Positions 7,829-12,369 of a DNA stretch of 12,369 bases are shown one piece after another. Position 1 is the first letter of the stretch, and each line of letters starts with the position of its first letter. Both the position numbers and the translations under genes were made by a program. Origin of the DNA: an uncultured Bacteroidales bacterium (GTDB taxonomy: Bacteria > Bacteroidota > Bacteroidia > Bacteroidales > F082). Location: NCBI GenBank assembly GCA_937926515.1, contig CALAZZ010000043.1:1-12369 (forward strand), read 5' to 3'. Under the pieces are notes generated by a model. The model was not told the origin of the DNA. It was given only the letters and a program-made list of their open reading frames with translations, and searched no databases.

Positions 7829-8167
7829 TTAGTGGTCACAATAATTGGCTCCTGCCTCCAAAGAGTTGTTAATAAGTTCTTTGGCTAGAATAGTTGCAGC
7901 TTTTTGTTGTGCTCCCACGAACACATTGATCTTTTGCTGGTTAAAAAGAGCAATGGCACGCTGTCCTATCCCACCGGCAATCACATCAGTCACACCTTTT
8001 TGCGCCAGCCATGCAGGAAGCAAGCCTGGTTCATGAGGTGGCGGTATGACGTAAGTTTCATGCCTGATTTCAGTATTTTCGGTATCGAAGAGGGCAAAAT
8101 GACCACAATGGCCAAAGTGAGCACAAAGGATACCGTTCTCTAATGGTATGGCAATCTTTCGATTCAT
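7829..8167 (-). CDS. NifX/NifB C-terminal-like (MTH1175-type) metal-cluster-binding protein
   Basis: A 112-residue single-domain protein of the dinitrogenase Fe-Mo cofactor-binding family (PF02579-like), an RNase H-like fold that holds metal-sulfur clusters or their precursors. The marks are the N-terminal strand KIAIPLENG, the metal-rich loop C15-AHFGH-C21-GHF, PPPHEPGLLPAWLAQKGV (42-59), VIAGGIGQRAI (62-72) and a C-terminal N-x-CDH ending (C110, D111, H112). No nitrogenase genes are present, so a role in nitrogen fixation is not suggested. It differs clearly from the other NifX-family gene in this window (9527-9844), which lacks the Cys/His loop. It lies 28 bp ahead of the paired MinD-ferredoxin ATPases and is probably their cofactor partner. 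Confidence 0.92.
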   Translation of the reverse strand: MNRKIAIPLENGILCAHFGHCGHFALFDTENTEIRHETYVIPPPHEPGLLPAWLAQKGVTDVIAGGIGQRAIALFNQQKINVFVGAQQKAATILAKELINNSLEAGANYCDH

Positions 8168-8189
8168 ATAAATTTCATTGTATTAATTT

Positions 8190-8215
8190 CCCGGCAGAAT
8201 CTTAGTACTGCCGGG
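8190..8215 (-). terminator. GC-rich hairpin after the peroxiredoxin gene; possible terminator or processing/attenuation stem
   Basis: CCCGGCAG (8190-8197) and CTGCCGGG (8208-8215) form a perfect 8-bp stem with a 10-nt loop, in the 62-bp gap between the peroxiredoxin stop and the next start. On the - strand the stem is followed by AAATTAAT and not a U tract, so it is not a textbook intrinsic terminator. It could partly separate peroxiredoxin transcription from the NifX-MinD genes, or protect an mRNA 3' end. Confidence 0.5.
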
Positions 8216-8229
8216 TTGAATGAATGGTG

Positions 8230-8937
8230 CTATTTTTTCAGGATCTTGTCCATGACAGTATCTTTATCAAGTTTCTTGGTGCAAAAGAACCAATCATAGC
8301 ATTTAAGGTCTTCATCCTTACTTTCCATTCTTTCCTTTGCAACACCACATGAACCTGCTGTTGGCACAATCACCTCATCACCAGGGCGCCAGTCGGCAGG
8401 GGTTGCAATATTGAACTCATCTGCTGCCTGGAGGGCAATCACTATACGGTACAATTCATCAAAATTCCGGCCCAAGCTAAGTGGATAATAAAGAACGGTT
8501 CTCACAATACCTTCCGGATCGATTACAAATACAGCTCGAACAGCTTTGGTGTTACTTTCGCCGGGCATCATCATGCCGTATTTCTTCGCAACTTCCATGG
8601 TAATGTCCTCAATAAGCGGAAAAAGCACTTCTACATCCTTCATCCCTTTGTACTCTATTTTTTCCTTGATGGTACGCAACCAGGCAATGTGGCTGTACAA
8701 CCCATCAACTGAAAGACCAACCAGTTTGCAATTGGCTTCATTGAACTGCATCTCCATGGTGGCAAAAGTCATAAACTCGGACGTGCATACCGGTGTGAAA
8801 TCTGCCGGATGGCTAAAAAGTATGACCCAGCTACCCTTGTAGTCTGAGGGGAAAATGATGTCGCCTTGTGTAGTAACTGCCTTAAATTCAGGAGCTTGTT
8901 CGCCAATCCTTGGCATTGCATAAATTTCTTCTTCCAT
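8230..8937 (-). CDS. Peroxiredoxin, Prx6-type (archaeal thioredoxin-peroxidase-like)
   Basis: A 235-residue thiol peroxidase that reduces hydrogen peroxide and organic peroxides. The peroxidatic site is FSHPADFTPVC with C51, within the conserved P-x3-T-x2-C motif. YYPLSLGRNFDELYRIV and PADWRPGDEVIVP are typical of the Prx6 subfamily. The C-terminal arm carries C197 and the pair C213-x5-C219 (KCYDWFFCTKK), matching the arrangement in archaeal enzymes such as that of Aeropyrum, where a C-terminal cysteine takes part in catalysis. The start at 8937 gives a short MEEEIYA leader; M8 (8916) would start right at the family's usual MPRIGEQAPEF. Upstream lies a 147-bp gap, so it may have its own promoter, and a GC hairpin follows the gene. 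Placed among Fe-S and metal-cluster genes, it likely protects oxygen-labile proteins. Confidence 0.95.
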   Translation of the reverse strand: MEEEIYAMPRIGEQAPEFKAVTTQGDIIFPSDYKGSWVILFSHPADFTPVCTSEFMTFATMEMQFNEANCKLVGLSVDGLYSHIAWLRTIKEKIEYKGMKDVEVLFPLIEDITMEVAKKYGMMMPGESNTKAVRAVFVIDPEGIVRTVLYYPLSLGRNFDELYRIVIALQAADEFNIATPADWRPGDEVIVPTAGSCGVAKERMESKDEDLKCYDWFFCTKKLDKDTVMDKILKK

Positions 8938-8994
8938 GATTTTGAATTTTAAATAATTAATTTGTTGATTAAATGTAGTATACCTCTCTACTGT

Positions 8995-9015
8995 TAGAAC
9001 ATTGAAAAATGTCTA
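8995..9015. promoter_or_regulatory. Imperfect inverted repeat upstream of the peroxiredoxin gene
   Basis: TAGAACATT, spacer GAAA, then AATGTCTA forms an 8-bp inverted repeat with one bulged A. Its centre is about 69 bp before the peroxiredoxin start, a common place for an operator. No clear Bacteroidota -7 box could be matched to it, and AT-rich repeats of this size can arise by chance. Confidence 0.25.
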
Positions 9016-9084
9016 TATGGATTTTATACTTCTTACTCTTTTTACAATCAAACGCGTGAATTCTAACCCCTGAGAGGCTCATGT

Positions 9085-9306
9085 TTACTTAACTCCACCT
9101 CTGAAACGGTCTCTGAAACCCATCCCACGTCCAAGGCCTCTCCATCCGAATCTAAACCTTTTACAGCCATAGCTTTCTTTGGAATCCTCCGGGTATTCAC
9201 TTTTGTCTGACTTACGAAAATTTGTTCCATAACCTGTACATCGTCCTATGCGACGACCTGACATCGGGCCTTCACCCTCTGGTCCGGTTTTATCAAGTCC
9301 AGGCAT
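9085..9306 (-). CDS. DUF5320-type small Gly/Arg-rich protein
   Basis: A 73-residue basic protein starting MPGLDKTGPEGEGPMSGR with C23 (GRCTGYG) and C48 (YGCKRF), ending in an Arg/Phe/Gly-rich tail (residues 50-73). The N-terminal MPxxDxTGPxGxGPMxGRxxGxC pattern is that of the small DUF5320 proteins that occur beside NifX/ORP and MinD-ferredoxin genes in anaerobes. Their function is unknown; a scaffold, metal-binding or partner role would be a guess. It has an exact GGGAGGT Shine-Dalgarno sequence just before the ATG, which its neighbours lack. It follows a related shorter gene after 32 bp and is the last gene of the first sub-block before a 147-bp gap. Confidence 0.85.
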   Translation of the reverse strand: MPGLDKTGPEGEGPMSGRRIGRCTGYGTNFRKSDKSEYPEDSKESYGCKRFRFGWRGLGRGMGFRDRFRGGVK

Positions 9307-9309
9307 ATT

Positions 9310-9316
9310 ACCTCCC
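9310..9316 (-). promoter_or_regulatory. Strong Shine-Dalgarno sequence (GGGAGGT) of the 73-aa DUF5320 gene
   Basis: Read on the - strand the start context is GGGAGGTAATATG, a near-perfect anti-16S match four bases from the ATG at 9306. Upstream sequences of the other - strand genes checked here are A/T-rich without such a motif, as expected for Bacteroidota, so this site stands out and supports the start. Confidence 0.7.
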
Positions 9317-9338
9317 TGTTTTTAGTTGAGAATTTTAA

Positions 9339-9515
9339 TTATCTGACGCCAAATCTTTTTTCTTTGCCTTTACCTCCTCCGGATTTCCTTCGTTTACCCA
9401 TTCCTTTACCTAACTTGTTCAGCGCTTCTACATCCTTTTGGTCCTTACATTTTCCTAATCCCCGGCCTGTGCCAGAACCTTTACCTTCAGGGCCGGTTCC
9501 ATTCATATGTGGCAT
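9339..9515 (-). CDS. 58-aa DUF5320-like small Gly/Lys-rich protein
   Basis: The - strand ATG at 9515 opens a 58-codon frame ending at TAA 9341-9339. It begins MPHMNGTGPEGKGSGTGR and has a single cysteine, C23, in GLGKCKDQ. The N-terminus aligns without gaps to the next gene (TGPEGxG, GR, GxC23), so the two are tandem relatives, while the tails differ: this one is Lys/Gly-rich (KGMGKRRKSGGGKGKEKR) and lacks the second Cys. It begins 11 nt after the stop of the ORP/NifX-like gene and 32 bp before the 73-aa gene, the spacing of one operon. Homology and spacing make it real despite its small size. The function is unknown. Confidence 0.82.
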   Translation of the reverse strand: MPHMNGTGPEGKGSGTGRGLGKCKDQKDVEALNKLGKGMGKRRKSGGGKGKEKRFGVR

Positions 9516-9526
9516 ATTAATTTTTA

Positions 9527-9844
9527 TTATTTATTTATCATATCAATGACTTCCTGAATCGTTAATTCTGGTCTTTTAAATACGATCATTTGAATCTTTA
9601 AACTGTCAAGCAACGATTTGATCTTCACCCCGAACTCACCAGCTACAATTTTACTTACTCCACGTGTGGCCAGAAGCTGCACAGCAGCTGGACCGGCAGC
9701 TGATTCAGCATCCTTATACGGATTAGGAATAAATTCAATGGCTTTTGTTTCAGTATCTAAAACAACAAATAAAGCACATCGACCAAAACGCTCATCTAAT
9801 TTAGACTCCAATGTATTACCTGTTGATGTTATAGCAACTTTCAT
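9527..9844 (-). CDS. ORP/NifX-like dinitrogenase Fe-Mo cofactor-binding family protein
   Basis: A 105-residue PF02579-type domain. The start MKVAITSTGNTLESKLDERFGRC, then FVVLDTE (26-32), NPYKDAESAAGPAAVQLLATRGV (41-63) and IVAGEFGVKIKSLLDSLKIQ (66-85) follow the pattern of orange-protein/NifX-like proteins of strict anaerobes, which bind mixed metal-sulfur clusters such as the Mo-Cu centre of Desulfovibrio ORP. Its only Cys is C23. It begins 7 bp after the DUF134 regulator gene, so it is the first structural gene after the regulator and sits directly under the paired-palindrome promoter. Metal and cluster type cannot be read from sequence. It is a different subtype from the Cys/His-rich NifX-family gene at 7829-8167. 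Confidence 0.92.
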   Translation of the reverse strand: MKVAITSTGNTLESKLDERFGRCALFVVLDTETKAIEFIPNPYKDAESAAGPAAVQLLATRGVSKIVAGEFGVKIKSLLDSLKIQMIVFKRPELTIQEVIDMINK

Positions 9845-9851
9845 ATGTTTT

Positions 9852-10463
9852 TTATTGTTTATTTTTATTCGATTGTTTATCTCTACTCACCCAACCATGC
9901 ATTCCTTTCCTGGTCATTGATGTGTTGCAGCTGGGACATTTCTGTTTTGCACATGGCTTGCCGTATTCGTGTGCTTGCTCAAAGCCACATTTAGGACAAA
10001 TACATATATCATCGCAGTGCCTTCTATCATCAACCTCCCATTCGCCTTTAAGTTCATAGTTCACAATTGCTTCACTCTTGCATATCGGACATTGGGTAAT
10101 CGACTCCTCCTTATTGGGATGATTGAAATAGCAAGAGCAACTATTGCAATGATACCAATCACTGTCAAAATAAACTTTTCCACCTTCAATGCTGATCTGG
10201 CTTGCTTCAACAAGTGCTTTAGCTATCTTTTGCCTTGCAGAGGCATAAATACGTGTAAAGGTCGGTCTTGAAACACCCATGATATCAGCAGCCTGATGAT
10301 GATTGAATCTATCATAGTCGCAGAGTCTTAGTGCTTCATACTCTTCAAAAAGCAAGGTGACAACTGAAGTTCTTTGTTCTTCAAAATCTGGTCCAAACGG
10401 TTTTAGCCCTTTGATCGGAGGAGGATTAAGGATCTTCCTAATGCGTTTATTTCTTGGCGACAT
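9852..10463 (-). CDS. DUF134 helix-turn-helix regulator with C-terminal zinc-ribbon tails
   Basis: Residues 1-87 are the DUF134 (UPF0251) DNA-binding domain: basic start MSPRNKRIRKI, PPPIKGLKPFGP, then a sigma-region-4-like HTH (LFEEYEALRLCDYDRFNHHQAADIMGVSRPTFTRIY, about 38-73). DUF134 proteins are often ~100 aa; this one has 203, with C106/C109/C111 and C125/C128 forming a probable zinc ribbon, and C150/C154, C156/C159, C171 and C176/C179 forming a second cluster that ends HEYGKPCAKQKCPSCNTSMTR. I start it at 10463 and not at the in-frame ATG 10475, because the -7 box at 10486-10493 would place transcription start almost on 10475, and family members begin with M-[SP]-R basic residues. First gene of the run, it is probably an autoregulator whose Cys clusters sense metal or redox state (inference). 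Confidence 0.88.
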   Translation of the reverse strand: MSPRNKRIRKILNPPPIKGLKPFGPDFEEQRTSVVTLLFEEYEALRLCDYDRFNHHQAADIMGVSRPTFTRIYASARQKIAKALVEASQISIEGGKVYFDSDWYHCNSCSCYFNHPNKEESITQCPICKSEAIVNYELKGEWEVDDRRHCDDICICPKCGFEQAHEYGKPCAKQKCPSCNTSMTRKGMHGWVSRDKQSNKNKQ

Positions 10464-10466
10464 AAT

Positions 10467-10484
10467 AATGAGCATATGTTCATT
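10467..10484. promoter_or_regulatory. 18-bp palindromic operator, copy 1 (start-site proximal)
   Basis: AATGAGCATATGTTCATT is an 18-bp palindrome with a single mismatched base pair. It covers the expected transcription start region of the DUF134 gene and overlaps the rejected upstream ATG. It matches copy 2 at 15 of 18 positions, and the two define the consensus AATGAACATATGTTCATT. Confidence 0.75.
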
Positions 10485-10485
10485 G

Positions 10486-10519
10486 CAAATATAATGAACA
10501 TATGTTTATAATAAACAAA
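10486..10519 (-). promoter_or_regulatory. Bacteroidota-type promoter driving the DUF134-NifX cluster
   Basis: On the - strand there is an exact -7 box TATATTTG (10493-10486), matching TAnnTTTG, and a TTTG -33 box (10519-10516) separated by 22 bp. The -7 box lies between two palindromes; copy 2 fills the space between the boxes and copy 1 covers the start point, so a protein bound there should block or tune transcription. The predicted start near 10479 leaves a leader of about 16 nt to ATG 10463. Confidence 0.75.
10493..10510. promoter_or_regulatory. 18-bp palindromic operator, copy 2 (between -33 and -7 boxes)
   Basis: AATGAACATATGTTTATA differs from the perfect palindrome AATGAACATATGTTCATT at two positions (10507 and 10510). 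Its centre is 26 bp from that of copy 1. The inner arms of the two copies also form a perfect 12-bp inverted repeat (CATATGTTCATT / AATGAACATATG, 10473-10484 and 10493-10504) around an 8-bp spacer. Confidence 0.75.
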
Positions 10520-10520
10520 A

Positions 10521-10740
10521 TATCGAAAAAATATATCTCTTACTTGATCTAGGGCAATTTTAGACTGTGAGTATTATTTACTATATATCTGATATATAAT
10601 ATGTTATAAGCGATAAACAAAAAAAGGAAATAAAGGGATGTAGTAAAGCTTCATTTAGTTTGGCAGAGATTTAATCCGCTTTGGTCAAGCATTTCAAATG
10701 AAGATAAACAATATGCTTGATCACCTCTTACCGAAGCACA
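10521..10740. other. Intergenic stretch between the cluster promoter and the gap terminator; no gene seen
   Basis: AT-rich sequence without a credible coding frame, RNA gene or second operator copy. The only structure I see is a loose inverted repeat, TCAAGCAT (10685-10692) with ATGCTTGA (10713-10720), with a 20-nt loop and no U tract. Confidence 0.6.
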
Positions 10741-10770
10741 AAAAAAACCGGCAGGGAGACTTGCCGGTTT
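10741..10770 (-). terminator. Intrinsic terminator of gap
   Basis: On the - strand AAACCGGCA (10770-10762), an 8-nt loop and TGCCGGTTT (10753-10745) form a perfect 9-bp stem running into TTTTTTT (10747-10741). It lies 30-60 bp after the gap stop codon, as expected for a rho-independent terminator. Confidence 0.9.
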
Positions 10771-10799
10771 CAATTGGTTCAATAATGTGAGTATCAGTA

Positions 10800-11807
10800 C
10801 TACAGGTTAAACCTGTCAATCATATCTACCACACGAGCTGAGTAGCCCCACTCATTGTCATACCAGGCTAATATTTTAGCAGTTTTTCCTGATACCATTG
10901 TGGCTGAAGCATCAAAAATCGATGAGTGTGGGTTGTGTATGATATCCACTGAAACAATTTCATCCTCTGTATATTCAAGAATGCCTTTCATTGGACCTTC
11001 AGCCGCTTCCTTCATTGCAGCATTGATATCTTCCTTGGTTACTTCGGTTTTTAGGTTTACCACCAGATCCACCAATGATCCGGTTGGTGTAGGAACACGC
11101 ACTGCCAGACCATCCATCTTTCCTGCCAGGTCAGGTATTACCAAGCCAATGGCTTTAGCAGCACCTGTCGTGGTAGGTATTTGCGAAAGAGCGGCAGAGC
11201 GTGCACGCCTAAGGTCATTATGTGGTCCGTCAAGGATAACCTGATCATTAGTGTACGCATGTATAGTCGTCATCATGCCATTTTCAATGCCAAAGCGATC
11301 ATGCAGTACTTTAGCAACTGGTGCAAGGCAGTTGGTGGTGCAGCTTGCGTTCGAAACGCATTCGTGACTGTCCTTCAAGTCACTGTCATTTACACCCAGC
11401 ACGATTGTAGCGTCAATGGTGTCCTTGGAAGGCACACAAAGGATCACCTTCTTAGCGCCGTTTTTTAGGTGGTCACCATAACCACCTTTGCTGCTTTCCT
11501 TAGAACGAAAAACACCGGTGCACTCAACCACCACATCGGGTGTTACAACCCAAGGAATATTAATAGGTGATCGCTCTGCTGAAACCGGTACTTTTTTTCC
11601 ATTGGCAATTATATTTGTTTCATCAAAGCTGACTGTCCCATTAAATTTTCCCTGTGTTGAATCATACTTGAGCAAATGTGCCAGTACTTTAGTGCTGGTC
11701 AAATCGTTTATCCCAACTATTTCCATATTGTCACGCTCTGCCACCAGCTTAAAAACGTTTCGGCCAATGCGTCCAAATCCATTGATTGCGATCTTAATTT
11801 TTGTCAT
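10800..11807 (-). CDS. gap: Type I glyceraldehyde-3-phosphate dehydrogenase
   Basis: The 335-residue enzyme oxidises glyceraldehyde 3-phosphate with phosphate to 1,3-bisphosphoglycerate in glycolysis, or the reverse in gluconeogenesis. NAD-binding starts with INGFGRIGRNVFK (8-20) and has D35 in GINDL, the acidic residue expected for NAD rather than NADP preference. The catalytic motif is SNASCTTNC (152-160) with C156, and the partner base is H183 in TIHAYTNDQ. PTPTGSLVDL (239-248), NPHSSIFDA (292-300) and WYDNEWGYS (315-323) are all intact and the length is normal. It has its own clear terminator and is separated from the cluster by 336 bp, so it is a separate transcription unit. Divergent transcription with the right-edge gene starts from the 125-bp gap on its other side. 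Confidence 0.98.
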   Translation of the reverse strand: MTKIKIAINGFGRIGRNVFKLVAERDNMEIVGINDLTSTKVLAHLLKYDSTQGKFNGTVSFDETNIIANGKKVPVSAERSPINIPWVVTPDVVVECTGVFRSKESSKGGYGDHLKNGAKKVILCVPSKDTIDATIVLGVNDSDLKDSHECVSNASCTTNCLAPVAKVLHDRFGIENGMMTTIHAYTNDQVILDGPHNDLRRARSAALSQIPTTTGAAKAIGLVIPDLAGKMDGLAVRVPTPTGSLVDLVVNLKTEVTKEDINAAMKEAAEGPMKGILEYTEDEIVSVDIIHNPHSSIFDASATMVSGKTAKILAWYDNEWGYSARVVDMIDRFNL

Positions 11808-11878
11808 AATCTAATTTTTTAATGGTTATATTCTATTTCTGATATCGTTATCAAATCCTTAATTCTTTGATGTAAGAC

Positions 11879-11914
11879 TTTGTACAAAAATAAACAAAAA
11901 AAACTGTATCTTCG
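11879..11914 (+). promoter_or_regulatory. Candidate Bacteroidota-type promoter of the right-edge gene
   Basis: TTTG (11879-11882) and TATCTTCG (11907-11914, one mismatch to TAnnTTTG) are separated by 24 bp, slightly longer than usual. The position, about 18 bp before the ATG at 11933, fits the + strand gene. Moderate to low confidence because of the mismatch and spacing. Confidence 0.4.
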
Positions 11915-11932
11915 GGTCAAATAAGCTTAGAT

Positions 11933-12369
11933 ATGAGCGTAAAATTTATCTCAAAAGCACTCGAAGCCAACCTGGCAGAAACAAGATACAGAGACATTTA
12001 TATTCCTGAACAACACCAGGATTTCATCAATCTCTCAAAAACCTATTTTGGTGTAAATAAACGTGCACACGATTGCATTACTGAGTTTCACCATCCCCTT
12101 TCTAACCGCAAGTTCGTCATTGAGGAACTTCGCGAAATTCTGATCACAGATTTTTGGTTTTATACCAGAAATGGAATGCCTTCCGAAGCTTATCGGGTAC
12201 CACTTGAGATGATGCACCAGATACTCCTGATTGAATTAGGTTCGGAGCTTCGCAAATTAATTATACAGACCCTGCTTGAGTTTATAGATTTGGTGTACAA
12301 AAAATCACCCACTCACAAACTCCTGGTTCCATATTGCTTAAATGCCCTGGAAGAAGGCTTTGCTTATAA
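11933..12369 (+). CDS. N-terminal part of an unrecognised protein, cut by the window edge
   Basis: The frame from ATG 11933 is open to the window end, giving 145 residues (MSVKFISKALEANLAETRYR...). It is soluble-looking, with mixed charge, several probable helices (VIEELREILITDFWFY, MMHQILLIELGSELRKLIIQ) and no signal peptide, membrane segment or catalytic motif in the visible part. Codon use resembles the neighbouring genes and a candidate promoter lies just upstream, so I believe it is a real gene. I have a weak, unverified impression of similarity to the leading region of large Bacteroidota proteins with PEP/pyruvate-binding domains; the visible part is too short to name it. Confidence 0.65.
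   Translation, partial: MSVKFISKALEANLAETRYRDIYIPEQHQDFINLSKTYFGVNKRAHDCITEFHHPLSNRKFVIEELREILITDFWFYTRNGMPSEAYRVPLEMMHQILLIELGSELRKLIIQTLLEFIDLVYKKSPTHKLLVPYCLNALEEGFAY

Noticed and set aside
9364..9549. Proline-rich 61-aa + strand frame
   Set aside because: It is the complement of the Gly/Lys-rich 58-aa gene on the - strand, whose homology to its neighbour is clear.
7829..9844. Nitrogen-fixation locus
   Set aside because: The NifX-family domains are generic metal-cluster binders here; no nifH, nifD, nifK, nifE, nifN or radical-SAM nifB is in the window.
10464..10475. In-frame upstream ATG (10475) as start of the DUF134 gene
   Set aside because: It lies inside the promoter-proximal palindrome and nearly at the predicted transcription start; the second ATG (10463) gives the usual basic N-terminus of the family.
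11840..11853. TGATA-TCGT-TATCA repeat upstream of gap
   Set aside because: Five-base arms only and no clear -7 box for gap to relate it to.

Overview
The window looks like chromosomal DNA of an anaerobic member of the Bacteroidota, probably near the Bacteroidales/Marinilabiliales. The grounds are a type IX secretion (CHU_C/type B) C-terminal domain at the left edge, a Bacteroidota-style promoter (TTTG, then TATATTTG), almost no Shine-Dalgarno sequences, and an Mrp protein carrying the variant C-terminal segment I associate with this phylum. No nitrogenase genes, RNA genes, CRISPR arrays or mobile elements are visible.

Left edge (1-1374, + strand): the tail of a secreted or surface protein with a T9SS sorting domain, then a Cys-rich DUF1847 protein. 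From 10463 down to 1410 every gene lies on the - strand, mostly with short gaps. The order in the direction of transcription is: a DUF134 regulator with Cys-rich zinc-ribbon tails; an ORP/NifX-like cofactor-binding protein; two small Gly/Arg/Lys-rich DUF5320-type proteins, one only 58 residues; a Prx6-type peroxiredoxin; a second NifX-family protein of a different subtype; two tandem MinD-type ATPases with inserted 2x[4Fe-4S] ferredoxin domains; a short Mrp/NBP35 ATPase; a CoA-disulfide-reductase-like flavoprotein; a PLP trans-sulfuration enzyme; a corrinoid adenosyltransferase; and a family-4 uracil-DNA glycosylase. On the right are gap (-), with a clear terminator, and a divergent gene of unknown function cut by the window edge.

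The core (NifX/ORP proteins, paired MinD-ferredoxin ATPases, Mrp, DUF134, DUF5320) resembles the orange-protein (ORP) operons of sulfate reducers and related clusters of strict anaerobes. Their likely business is assembling, carrying or inserting a metal-sulfur cofactor, not nitrogen fixation. The enzymes that follow (thiol peroxidase, CoA-disulfide/persulfide-type reductase, sulfur-releasing PLP lyase) would make sense as a redox and sulfur-supply arm, but that is inference from gene order.

The most striking non-coding feature is at the head of the run. Two near-identical 18-bp palindromes (consensus AATGAACATATGTTCATT), centred 26 bp apart, bracket a Bacteroidota -7 box. This looks like an operator/promoter for the cluster, plausibly read by the DUF134 protein itself. 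It also shows that the regulator starts at the second ATG (10463).
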